A stretch of 64,000 nt of DNA from Ramazzottius varieornatus (lineage: Eukaryota > Tardigrada > Eutardigrada > Parachela > Ramazzottiidae), in assembly GCA_001949185.1 (NCBI GenBank), contig BDGG01000004.1, forward strand, positions 75,040 through 139,039. Reading direction: 5' to 3'. The number at the start of each line of letters is the position of its first letter. Position 1 is the stretch's first letter. Under the pieces are notes generated by a model. It worked only from the letters and a program-made list of their open reading frames with translations. It was not told where the DNA came from and made no database searches. This document shows, piece after piece, positions 53,766-64,000 of the stretch. The translations under genes were made by a program, and so were the position numbers.

Positions 53766-56077
53766 ATGACGGTTGATTGGGTCAGTTATTATCCTGTTGT
53801 TGCCATATTGATCTTCCTGGGAGAAGTTACTGCTTCTGCCACGTTTGACGCTGCCTTTTGCGCCGGTCAGAGGAACGGACTGTATGCGGACCCGGTGAGT
53901 ACAATATAAGTTTCCCATCGTCATTGCTTTAAGTAATCTCGTTGCCTTTTTATATAGATCGATTGTGCGGGGTTCTATAGTTGCTTCAACTCGAAAACGT
54001 ACCATTTCACTTGCCCGCCCGGACTACGCTTCGACTATAAAACCCAAGTTTGCACATGGAAGGCCGTATGCATAAATTCTGCCGGTAAGAAAAAGGTTAA
54101 AAATCCATTCTTGTTCCCGAAGGAATTCACTATTTAGCGAAGGTGGTTGAATGGTGAAGGTTCTTTTGTTGTCTGCAGGAGCAAATTCTTCTCCTCTTAA
54201 CGAGACTGCAGTACCTCAAGCCTCGGCGGACATACCGTTAGTCCCCTTACCGTCCCTACCACGGGAGGCGGCGCAATGCACCAGCGTTGAAGATGTCCGG
54301 TGCGCAGATGGCAGCACCTGCATACCCAGGTATGACAAAAGAATAGCTTGGGACGCGCATTTGCATGCAGGAACATCGTCTTGAATTTTCCTCGTTTTAG
54401 ACAAAAAGTGTGTGACACTGTTCGCGACTGTCCAGAAGGCGGCACGGACGAATACGGTTGCGGTAAGTGCACCACTTCACCACCGACGTCTTGTATCGAA
54501 CACCTGGGCAGCATGTCTTTCCTTTCAGATTTGCGAGAAGATCCATATGCGAGCCAGCCGTGCAAGAAAGATACTTGTGCCTTGCCGGCCTGCTTTTGTA
54601 GTAACGACGGCGCACAGATTCCTGGAGGAGTAGCGCTGGCTTCCGTGCCTCAGGTGCTCGTCTGACAACGAGCTCGCGCAGTCACGACTTCCATATCGCA
54701 ATTTCTTCCTTTTAGATGGTGCTTCTTGCGTTTCCTGGAGCTCTGAACTCGCAGAACCATGACTTGATCAGGAATCTGTTCCTTCCTACCCGACTGAACC
54801 CGAACCAATGTCCGATCCACGGAACATTCTTCGTTTCCCACGAATATTCAGACTACTCGCACATCGAAAAGTTTTACAAGAGTGGACACGAGATAGCACT
54901 GAGTACTCTGAGGTACTTTGGATGGTGCCTGGAGTAACCATCCCTCACAGACCAATAATATGCTTGACTTTTCTTTATAATATTATCAAATTTGTTCGCA
55001 GTCGGGACCGGGAAACGCCCTACTGGTGGACCACGGTCTCCAGCTACAAGGACTGGGGTATCGAGCTACAAAGCCAACGCGAGATACTTCACCACTTTGC
55101 TCATGTACCGCTGACGGAAACTAGAGGCGGTCAAGCACCGAACCTCCATCTCGGAAGTAACACTCAGTTCGCCGCCATGCAGGACTTTGGGTTTGAGTGG
55201 GATGGCTCCGTATGTGGAACCATTTTCTGCTCCTCCTTTATCACCCTACATGTTTTCGTCCAATAATTTCCTGGTTGATAGATCACGGTACCTTCTACCA
55301 GCAGGCCGGTCTGGCCTTACAAGCTTGCGTTCTCCGTACCCCACACTTGCCATCAATCCGGATGCCCTACACGCCCTTACAACGTCTGGGAGGTGCCTAT
55401 CAACCAGCTCATCGACTCACAAGGCTTCGGATGTCCATCACTTGGCTCTTGCCATAACGACGACCTGAAGACCGCGGAAGAAGTAATAGCTGACCATCTC
55501 TACGGTGTGAATTCGTTGTTTTCTCCTGACCAAATAATATTATTTTCAGGTACTCCAATGGCTGTTAAAGAAGTTCAACAGGTATGCGCTCGTGTTTAGC
55601 TTTTGTGCTGCCCACTTAGGAATGAAGTGTTTGAACTTATGTCGGTATGACTTCAGGCATTATACGGACAATCGAGCTCCACTGGTCCTCGTCATCGACC
55701 CCAACTGGCTCCAAGAGAACTTCGACGCCCTTTCCCGATTCATCGAGACCTTGATCACCAAGCCGGAACAGGACACCTACTTCGTGACTTACCACCAGCT
55801 TGTTCAGTGGATACAGTCCCCGACACCAATCGAGCTGCTGGCGGACTTTGTGCCATGGGCCTGCGATGAGGAAGCTGCAGGGTTCACCTGCGAAGCGCTA
55901 GACTGCGACCTTGCTTTTGTCCACGGAGGAACCCGTCGTTTCCGCGCATGCGTCCCGGCATGTCCAGCTTCTTTCCCTTGGAAGGACAACATAAAAGGAG
56001 AAAAGACTGTTGATCCCGTACTGAAGAGATATGTGAATACAGTAACTACGCCTGCAACTACCATATCACCCCAATAA
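53766..56077 (+). CDS. Chitin deacetylase-like protein with all catalytic motifs lost
   Basis: Ten exons join in frame to 558 residues: 53766-53894, 53958-54084, 54179-54329, 54401-54462, 54529-54653, 54716-54912, 55002-55209, 55282-55506, 55550-55581, 55657-56077. Order: signal peptide, CBM14 chitin-binding module (FCAGQRNGLYADP to CTWKAVC), LDLa module (CTSVEDVRCADGSTCIPR ... DCPEGGTDEYGC), deacetylase fold. This is the architecture of insect CDA1/CDA2. In active members motif 1 is TFDDAVN; here it is AFPGALN. Motif 2 HSxxH is STLSR, and RAPYL is QAPNL. Both metal/catalytic Asp, both zinc His and the Arg are gone. The structural parts are well kept (GTFFVSHEYSDY, PHTCHQSGCPTRPYNVWE, YFVTYHQLVQWIQ). 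It is probably an extracellular chitin-binding pseudoenzyme of cuticle or gut. AATAAA overlaps the stop. Confidence 0.93.
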
Positions 56078-56526
56078 AATATTCGTTGTTTCCATTCTCC
56101 AACTCGTCGCGGGCTTCGTCATGTCATTGATCAGTTGAAAATTCAGCCATGCCTAAATTATTGCATGCAAAGATGCCGTGCAATCCGTGGCCAATGTCCG
56201 CGATATTGAATAAAACTTGGGCTGTCAAAATTCCGAGATGGTACATCGAAATTTCATTCATCATGGGATGCCATGGACAGCGATGATTTTCGTGCGGTAG
56301 GCCTTTACCACCTGAACGCGGTTGATACATCCACGTTGTGTTTAGTACTCGTGCAGACACCACCGAGACTCACCGAGTACGAGGGTGCGTCGATGCACTA
56401 CATATGTGTTTGCGCGATGCTCACAACAGCTGATCGACTGTATGAAACGCAACGATAACAATCTTCCAGTGCTCCATTCTTAAATTCAATGAAGCTCTTA
56501 AAATGTAGACTAGGGATTGTGGCAAA

Positions 56527-58602
56527 ATGTTGAGTTTTACCTTCCTGAAATATATGGACGTAGCCCCAAGGATATCAGGCCTGCTTTCCCAACGAAAATG
56601 TAGCGGCCTGCCATCCCGTTGCGCTTCGATGTTTCGAGTCCCCTTCACAGCTGATCGATATAACGTCAGACGCCGAGACTATGCCAAACTCTCCGAGGAC
56701 GATTTGCGCGTTTTCCGGGACATTGTCGGAGACAGCGGTGTCGTGACTGGACCGGAAGACTTGGAATTTTATAATGTGGACTGGCTGAGAATATGTCGCG
56801 GTACGAACTACAGACGTGTCTTACTTCGAATATTTTGAGCCGTCACAGTGGAATATTATGTTTAGTCGTTTACGTGTTTCCTCAGGACAGAGTACCGTGG
56901 CTTTACGACCAAAGACGACGCAACAGCTTTCGGATATCTTGAAGCATTGCAACACCCGGAAGCTGGCGGTATGCCCACAAGGGGGTAACACCGGTTTAGT
57001 TGGTGGCAGTGTTCCCGTATTTGACGAGGTTGTCTTGAGTCTGAATCTGATGAACCACATCGAGTCCCTGGACACTGTATCAGGTATGCAGCCCTGTTGG
57101 GGAGAGCTCGCTAGCTTTGTCAGCAATGAAGCGGTAAAGACGGAGTGGAAAAGCGGTTTCATTTTTGGGGTCTTTCACAGTGTCGGTACTTTCTTCATAG
57201 GTACGTTGATTTCACAAGCAGGAGCTGTGTTGGAAACCCTTGAAAACTACGCATCCGAGCGCGGTAGAGTTGTCCCTTTGGATCTGGGAGCGAAAGGTTC
57301 TTGCCAGATTGGCGGAAACGTGGCAACGAACGCAGGCGGACTGCGTTTCCTACGTTATGGCTCGTTGCACTCGAACGTCCTCGGTCTGGAAACTGTAAGT
57401 TCTGTCGAGCAATAGCGGTAGTAGCGAAGTGGCAAAGTCTCTGTGGACTCTCTTGTTACTGTCCAAAACCAGTCAGCAGTTTCAGTCTTCGTTAAATTTG
57501 AATGCTCGGGAAAAAAACAGTTTAGAATCCCTACGGCTATTGTTCGTCTTAGGTATTGGCCGACGGAACTATCCTACCATTTGGAACCAACATGCGGAAG
57601 GATAACACTGGCTACCACTTGCACCATTCATTTATCGGTATCTCGGAATCACCAGAGGTTTTGCACGATGTTCCAGAGGGAAACATGTGTCAGTTGACTC
57701 TTGAATAAACATGAATTGATATTTCAACAGGGAGTGAAGGAACTTTGGGCGTAATCACACAGGTGGCGCTGCTTTGTCCACCCAAACCATCTTCGGTCAG
57801 CCTTTGCTTTCTTGGTAAAGTGCTGAGAATCTGACCCAAGAAAGACCAGCGCTGCAGCCATTGTTGACCACCTTTTTTTCTAGGTTTGAACTCCTTCGAA
57901 GACGTCCTGAAGTGTTACGACGAAACTAGCAAGGCCCTCACCGATATCCTCTCCGCATTCGAATTCTTGGACACCGAATGCTACACCACATCCTACCAAG
58001 AACACAACGTTTCGCCACCGCTTAAACCATTCCCCTTCTACGTCATGATCGAAGTCTCCGGTTGGAACGCCGAAGGTGACACTAACCGAGTCAGTTCCCT
58101 GGTCGAAACCCTCATGAACAAGAACCTTGTAATCCACGGCACCATCGTTAACGAACCCTCTCACATGTTATCCTTATGGAAGATCCGCGAAGGTGTGGCC
58201 GAAGCTCTCACCAGACGTGGCTATGTTTACAAGTACGACTTATCCATTCCGAAGAGGGAAATGTACAACCTGGTGGAAGATGTCAGGAAGAGAATGGGCA
58301 GCAGTGTGGAGAGCTGCAGTGGGTATGGACATTTGGGCGACAACAATCTGCATTTGAACATTGTGACGAAAGATTACTATCCGGAAGTGACCAAGCAGCT
58401 GGAGCCGTACATCTTTGAATGGACGCGGAAGCACAAGGGGTCGGTGTCTGCTGAACATGGTCTGGGTTTCAAGAAACGGAATGTGATGCAGTATAGCCAG
58501 TCACCGCAAGCGATCAAGCTGATGCAGAGAATGAAGGAGCTCTACGATCCGAATGGAATTTTGAACCCATACAAGGTTCTACCTGATAGTTTTCCTTCCT
58601 GA
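56527..58602 (+). CDS. D2HGDH: D-2-hydroxyglutarate dehydrogenase, mitochondrial
   Basis: Six exons join in frame to 517 residues: 56527-56800, 56886-57083, 57201-57394, 57553-57637, 57731-57814, 57884-58602. The N-terminus (about 1-45) is basic and Ser-rich, as for mitochondrial import. The FAD-binding PCMH-type domain has [19 protein letters not shown], the [20 protein letters not shown] block and [11 protein letters not shown]. The C-terminal FAD-oxidase domain has [13 protein letters not shown] and [11 protein letters not shown], with the His residues of the metal/substrate site. It oxidises D-2-hydroxyglutarate to 2-oxoglutarate and passes electrons to ETF. Human D2HGDH is 521 residues, so this is full length. 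It lies 450 bp after the deacetylase-like gene on the same strand. No residue loss was seen. Confidence 0.95.
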
Positions 58603-59600
58603 TCTTATGCGCGACCTATATTATGGGGTGCATGAATAATTTGTTCAACTTCCAAAGCTACATAGCCCATAATAGGAAAGACCTTCGTGTGAGCGAGTCA
58701 TTACGTTCAGCGTTCTCCAGGGACCGGGGATATAAAAAGTGCAAAAGATATCAGGTGCGAAAGTACGACTAGCAACTTTTGGAAACACTTAACTTCAGAA
58801 ATTCGTGGTTTTGCTTTTCCTAGTCAGATGGCCGTGCAACTTCTTCAAGTCAATTGAGTGACTGTTTTTTTCTAATGGTCAAGTGATACATGTTTCAATG
58901 TTCTCTGCTGAAAGATAATTAACTTTGTTGGGGCCGAGGAGAAGGGGAATTTTGAGTTTTTTGGAATCTCAATCTTTCTGGTTTACCATGCTTCGCACAC
59001 AAAACCACCTTGCGCACCTGTGCAAAATGCAGAATAATTTTAAACCTCATCGTCGAGAAAAGCGCCGCGGCAGAAGGCAAGGCTTTATTTAACCTCTGGC
59101 ACCAGCGTGCCGGTAAACATCAAACTATACGCTATAAAAGGCGAAATCGGCTGAGAACCTCCACACATAAAAACAGGAGCGGGTGGGTGGGAGCAAAACG
59201 AGGAAGCGAATGAGGAAAACAACTTCCTGCATCGGTTCATGAAGGCAGTATAAATATGGCTAAGCACTAAAGCAGGAAGCACCGCGCTGCACCTAAATAA
59301 TAGTAAACAGAAAAGGGGACGACTGTTCGCTGTATCATTAAAAACAGATTTTCCCGTCCGCAAAATCTTCCTCGTTTTGCCCTCCTTTCATTCCTTGTTG
59401 CGAAAAGAAACGTGCGCACCTCAGACTGCAGTACCACCGTTGATAGAGGAAAGATTCTACAGGATGTTTATAAGCAAGACTCGGTCTGCTGAGCGGAAGC
59501 ACCACCACCAATTTCTACCAAGCAAAGCGATAGCGCCCGACCGAACCTCTTTGAAAACGGAAGTGTTGATGGAAAAGCGTGCTGTGTCACAGCCGAAATC
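58603..59600. other. Intergenic stretch with possible TATA boxes
   Basis: TATAAAAA-like strings occur near 58731 and TATAAAAG at 59133-59140. A frame at 59377-59679 (plus) starts at TTG and is not recognised. No gene supported. Confidence 0.4.
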
Positions 59601-59639
59601 ATTCAGGGGTGCGAAGCCACTACTGTTGCAAGACAGCCC

Positions 59640-60610
59640 GAAAACGCTGACTGCTGAGAACAATCTCGGAAAGCTTTAGAAGTGGAACCAAAAGCTCCAT
59701 TTCGCAGTACTCGTAGTCAGGACCGACCACTAACAAATTATCAGGCAAGATCCTAGCCTGCACAGCGCCACGACTACGCGTTTGCTCAGCTTTGAGAGGC
59801 CTGCGAAGCCCAAAAAAAGGACCCGAAGTTTGAAAAGAAGACAGCTGCAGAACAAGTGCAGACTGCATACTACGGCTGGTAGAGCTGTGTACCATGGGCT
59901 GAAACTTCCGATCTGGCGTATCCGGTAGAGCAGGAGGATTTCTATCTTCCAGTCCGTTGTACGACATCTGCGGAGGCTTTATCTGAGCTGCAGTGGTTTC
60001 AGAGCCTCTCTAGATACTATGAGAAGAGTGGAGCTCGGGATGAGGAAGTCCCTGGTCAGTGAGGTAACTGCCAGACTGGAGGACGAAGAGTGGTTGGTGA
60101 AGGAATGCAGGTCGATGCAGGAGGTGCCTGAAGGTGGCCTTGACGGGGCAGAGTGAACTTGCGGTGGTGCGAAGGCAGATATCACACCAGTGTGAAAACT
60201 GGTCAGTTTTGGACTGACGGAGACGGGATGCGAAGATCTACGTCGATTTCGATGTCAGCTAGAGTGCGATGTGGGTCAAACTTCTTGGCGAACGAACTAG
60301 CGAACTCACTCACGTGAAGAGCCCCAGAAAAGGCAAGAGTGATGGCGGACCTAGTGGAGATACTGGTCGGGACGGCTGAGGGTCAGCGAGGCTAGCTTGT
60401 CCTTGACATGGCGCATGATGGCGTGTGGCGGAAAGGGAGCCTTCTTCGGTGTAGAGGGCTGCCACGAAGCGTTCCATGGTCAATTCGTCGGGTAGAAGTG
60501 CATGGTAGTTATTGGACTGGCAAAAGTGGTGGAAACGTCTTATTCTGGCGTTGTAGATTATGCGAGTGGACTGAGCGATGGGGTGTAGCTGAATGCGCTC
60601 CGTTACGAAG
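59640..60610 (-). mobile_element. Decayed tyrosine-recombinase transposon (Crypton/DIRS-like)
   Basis: Minus-strand pieces in shifting frames match a tyrosine recombinase in order. The core-binding domain is at about 60580-60430 (AQSTRIIYNARIRRFHHFCQ, then LLPDELTMERFVAALY). The start of the catalytic domain is at 60360-60210 (RSAITLAFSGALHVSEFA, where LRVSE carries the first catalytic Arg; here His precedes VSE). KTDQFSHWCDICL, LCPVKATFRHLL and PLFVLQSGSYLT lie at 60215-60040, followed by a remnant like TTAAQ and YRIRQ near 59990-59910. At least three frame breaks and stops separate them, so it is inactive. Such recombinases integrate Crypton, Ngaro and DIRS elements. No reverse transcriptase was noticed here. 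Confidence 0.6.
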
Positions 60611-61596
60611 ATGATGGAAGCTTATTACAGTACGGAGTTCTGCTCTAAGCTCTTGCCACAAATCCGGGAAAGCCGTAGGTTGGGGATCTGCAGATGGCGC
60701 TAGCTGGCGGGAACCGACGAACCTAGAAACGTCATGGCACAACGGGTATCTCCATACGAGAATGCGTCCAAAGGGTGTCTAACCAAATTGTTCACGAGAA
60801 CGACTCGAAGTTTCTGCACCCTGAGGGCCAACTCAAACCAGACATGTGAACAAACCCTGGGGAACACGAATCTGAAGTCAAAGACGAGGTACGACCACAG
60901 GTCAGAAAGCTAGGAAGAGCGAACTGAAAGTGCCGAAAACCTATGTAGTGCACGGAGCAGTGCGCATTGCGGTTTCATGCGTTGTGCGCGGCAGTTAGTA
61001 ATCAACCAATTAAAAACCAAAGGTGAGGAGTCATCGTGCGTCAAAGATTGACGCAGGAGCGCGTCTTCGGCCTAGGTGACTCGTTGACGGCAACACTGCC
61101 CTGTAACGCCCCTGTATCTTCGAGTTTCAAGTCCGAATCTTTTCCGCCATTCGGTCTTGCGTCATTACCGCACCAAAGTGCACCAAATTGAACCTTTGGC
61201 ACTGTTCGATATTTCGAACAGCTTGATGTCGTAAAAGACCGATTCCCAGCCAGAACACTTCGGACGCATTCTCGTCTGGAAATACCCAAAACAGCAATAT
61301 TAATGTTGAACACTGATGGCCTATCCAATTTCGACTGGTTTAAGCAGTTAGAAGTTCAAATGTCTGGCGGTCTGGACCCGTCGGGTCAGGTTGGATTGCA
61401 CTGGGAAAATCCATAATGAGTATTTGCATTCTGAATTCCTATTCGAGCCGTATTCACACCCATTGTGATCCGATTCTCGGTCCAGTTCCGAAAGCCGATG
61501 GCACAGTGAGAATTTGGACTGCAAACACTAATCAAAAGCGTATGGGTCGCCGCTGATCGTGACACGCGCCCTCAATGTGAATGAGCTCAACACTTT

Positions 61597-61665
61597 GAGC
61601 ACGACGCAATTTCGCGCTTTCAGAGTACGAGGTGGGAAAGTCTTCTTGGCCTCATTTAACTGATT
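61597..61665 (+). repeat. Dispersed repeat B, intergenic copy
   Basis: Similar to 20976-21045 in the receptor cyclase intron, same orientation. Confidence 0.45.
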
Positions 61666-61998
61666 GAGGTCGGTGAGCGGTGCCAAACTCGACCAATCAC
61701 CACCTCTTCGATTGGCCGAAATCTGGGAATATGATGTACGAGGTAGAGGACATACTGTAGTGCTCCTAAATTAAATATTTTTTCGGAGCTCCTGCTACAC
61801 CTAATGACTTGTTTCTTGTTTCCTGAGCTTGACCAGTCTCTCTCTTCAAGGTCCGAATAGGTTTGGAGACGACTAAATATTGTAGGTCAGAAGACCCTGT
61901 CGGGTCGATCCAATGTTTGAAAGCGTAAGGTTGTGTCAACACATATGCGATGAGAAATGAATCAAGGGTTGATGATAATGCTTAAACTGTTTCTACTG

Positions 61999-62065
61999 CC
62001 CGAATTATGGTGCAAAAATCGCTATGCCCGAATTATGTCCCGTACCTCGTACACGTACGATGGGA
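61999..62065 (-). repeat. Dispersed repeat A, intergenic copy
   Basis: Reverse complement of 20096-20150 with few differences (shared core CCCGAATTATGTCC). It is followed by a hairpin-like pair (ATGGGGCAGGC near 62071 and GCCTGCCCCA near 62189), suggesting it is the end of a larger element. Confidence 0.55.
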
Positions 62066-62328
62066 ATTTATGGGGCAGGCGGAGAGGACGGCAAAATGGA
62101 AATTCAACAGTAGAAAAAAGTGTTGAAAAGTACATTAATAGGAATCGGCGGCGTACCTACGTGATTTCGCGCCGCCGTAGCGAAAAGGCCTGCCCCAAAA
62201 TTTTCAGTGTCCCATAATTTCCGATCGTACATTAACAGCTCGCTACCTACCACCTCAAGACGGTGAACCTTCACAATTCCTTGTTAGCCAAGGGACAGAT
62301 CGTTTTTGAAATGATTTTTGGGGAAAGG

Positions 62329-62917
62329 CTCCGCACAACACCTTTCACCACCGTAGTCTCCTAATACCACCTTTTAATTCCAAATCATCAGCACCGTTTG
62401 CTCCGTACACCACTTTCTAACTAAGAGCGACCACCAAGGACTTCGAGCACCACTTTTTGCCAGATTGGTTTTCATTAATTAGTCTGAGAGGAGGAAGTTA
62501 GATCGCGCTTCTATCCCGATTACAGGTGGCAAGAAGTGTTCATCAACAGTAGGATCTCTAGGATCGTGAGTCCTCCCTGTTCTCTGAACTTGCCAGAACA
62601 TCGCTTACTCTTTGGTCATAGTGACCGGGCTTCGATATCCCACTCTGGTGCCGGGTCTCCCTCGACGGCGTGACAGTTTTTCGGTCTTTTTACTATTAGA
62701 ACTATTTTACTCTTTTTACTTTTTACTATTAGAACAGTCTAAGAACCACTTCCGCAGTTCTTTGCTTGAGAAAGACGCTATCTCCGAACAAGAGTGGTGC
62801 GCAGAGATTTTAAATTCTAATTACTTAACAGCGGTGAACGAAAGGTGGTACGTCCAGACAAACGGTGGTGAAACGGTGGTATTAGGAGACTGCGGTGGTG
62901 AGAGGTGGTGTGCGGAG
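62329..62917. repeat. Large inverted repeat with ACC-rich arms
   Basis: The left arm 62329-62372 (CTCCGCACAACACCTTTCAC ... CTCCTAATACCACC) is matched inverted at 62875-62917 with about four mismatches. Both arms and their inner flanks carry repeated CACCAC / GGTGGT units. The 500-bp centre has no recognised gene. This looks like a mobile element or a folded-back duplication. Confidence 0.6.
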
Positions 62918-62920
62918 ACA

Positions 62921-63582
62921 ATGGTGGTTTTCGGTGGTGCGCGGAGCACTTTCCACAGTTTTTTTGGAGACTTCGAGTCTACCGAGAGCCTAGGCAAACG
63001 AAAACTTTGCCGGCCAGGACAAAATCTCTACGAAAACGGAAAAAGCTCCGGGCAGTTTCTGATAGCCACTGTCCAGTGGTCCTGAGCTGCGGTTTCGATA
63101 GCAGGTGATTATTCCGGCAGACGTAAAAATACGGGCAGCAAGAGCTAAGCTGGGATTTCGCTATGTAGAAATTAGTGTGCTCCAGGAAGGCGTGGTTCCC
63201 GCACCGTAGTGGCACTTTACATGCGACCCAAATTTGATGCTGTTTAAGAGACGGGTCGAACACCGAAAAGTCAGACAATCGATAATTTCCCACTCAGACA
63301 CCGGCACCATAGTTACTCAATTTCCTGCTATCCTTCGCAGCTCGAGTTACGTACCGCACTGAGATTTGTTACCTATGGTATCAAAACATGGAGCCGTTGT
63401 GACTTGTCCATTAATCGAGGAAAGTCAGAGCCTGTTATTGATAGTACTACAGAACACAGTTCGACGTAAAAGCATTTCAGTTTGTGCGCTCATATAAATA
63501 GCTCAAGTAGACTCCTGACAATCAACGGATGCATACTAAACCCTCGAGAACAAAACTAGTTTTCGAAGAAATCTGCAGTTGA
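62921..63582. other. Intergenic stretch beyond the P450 3' end
   Basis: No gene, repeat or RNA recognised. Confidence 0.4.
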
Positions 63583-64000
63583 TCAAGTTCGAGGAACAGC
63601 AGTAAGGAAATATTCGTGGGTGTCCAGCGTGATCCCGTTCACTGGCGACATGTCCACCGACTCCGGTTTGTCCACGCTCAGGCTGAAGCGTTGAAGAACC
63701 GAGGCGAAAATGAGAAACAAGGCCATTTTGGCCAGGCTTTCCCCCGGGCAAGAGCGTTTTCCTGCAATCAGAGACAATTGTCATTCTAAGGGCAAAAGCA
63801 AAGCAGCGTACACAGCTCCGGTGTTGTGGTGCAACTCGCTTACCAATGGAATACGGGATGAAGTGGTTGGGAAGAACGAGCTCCTTTCCGTCAGCTGTCA
63901 AGAATCTTTCCGGTCGAAAGACGGTTGCGTCTTCCCACTTTGATTCATCGCGGTGGACAGACCACATGTTGGTAAAGATCCAAGCATCCTTGGGAATAAA
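63583..64000 (-). CDS. Cytochrome P450, C-terminal part, cut by window end
   Basis: Two minus-strand exons: 63844 to beyond 64000 and 63583-63761, joined across an 82-bp intron. The first gives FIPKDAWIFTNMWSVHRDES and the ERR-type FRPERF block. The second starts inside the haem loop: IPYSIG/KRSCPGE, with the Cys ligand and the RxCxG pattern. The tail (LIFASVLQRFSLSVDKPES) fits a microsomal animal P450 (clan 2-like by the PERFL and SIGKRSCPGE style). It is a membrane-bound mono-oxygenase; the substrate cannot be told. About the first 380 residues lie outside the window. Confidence 0.92.

Noticed and set aside
55209-55281. Apparent frameshift in the deacetylase-like gene
   Set aside because: An intron from GTATGTGG to TTGATAG joins WDGS to ITVPSTSRPVWPYK in frame, matching the family, so the gene is intact.
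59377-59679. A 100-codon plus-strand frame
   Set aside because: It starts at TTG, has no known family and partly overlaps the recombinase remnant on the other strand.

Overview
This window is nuclear DNA from a small invertebrate animal. Genes are split by many short GT-AG introns (mostly 50-120 bp), both strands are used, and GC content is moderate. A cuticle-type chitin deacetylase with CBM14 and LDLa modules points to an ecdysozoan. The dense invertebrate-type gene packing, a receptor guanylyl cyclase and a lineage-specific GPCR expansion make a tardigrade my best guess, but this is inference. Stop use in intact genes (TAG, TGA, TAA) fits the standard code.

Layout. 0-0.2 kb: charged tail of a gene cut by the window edge. 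2-14 kb: three intact rhodopsin-like GPCR genes (2.1-3.3 kb minus, 8.9-10.0 kb minus, 12.9-14.0 kb plus) and an intronless TANGO2 homologue (10.9-11.8 kb minus). 14.6-15.8 kb: a five-exon secreted astacin-fold protein without a catalytic site. 16.4-22.1 kb: a receptor guanylyl cyclase whose 17 exons join in frame. 22.4-28.8 kb: three genes for cysteine-rich Ly6/uPAR-like surface proteins. 29.6-37.9 kb: a complete kinesin-3 (KIF1/unc-104). 38.2-47.8 kb: three damaged members of the same GPCR family, one split by a hAT-type element with a perfect 8-bp target duplication. 48.4-51.2 kb (minus): a chromatin/DNA-repair-like gene joining an RPA-C-like OB fold, a SUMO-interacting motif and a Tudor-like end. 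53.8-56.1 kb: a chitin deacetylase-like protein that has lost every catalytic motif. 56.5-58.6 kb: mitochondrial D-2-hydroxyglutarate dehydrogenase. 58.6-63.5 kb: repeat-rich DNA with a decayed tyrosine-recombinase transposon. 63.6-64 kb: the C-terminal end of a cytochrome P450.

Three themes stand out. First, six copies of one divergent GPCR family (TM3 motif NR[LFT]WA[VI] where DRY is expected) occur in 46 kb at all stages from intact to dead. Second, three neighbouring enzyme-family genes (astacin, guanylyl cyclase, chitin deacetylase) have intact reading frames but altered catalytic residues. Third, many short inverted-repeat elements (Tc1-like, hAT-like and unclassified) lie in introns and between genes. 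No prokaryotic operon, CRISPR array or rRNA was seen, and I could not recognise a tRNA by eye.
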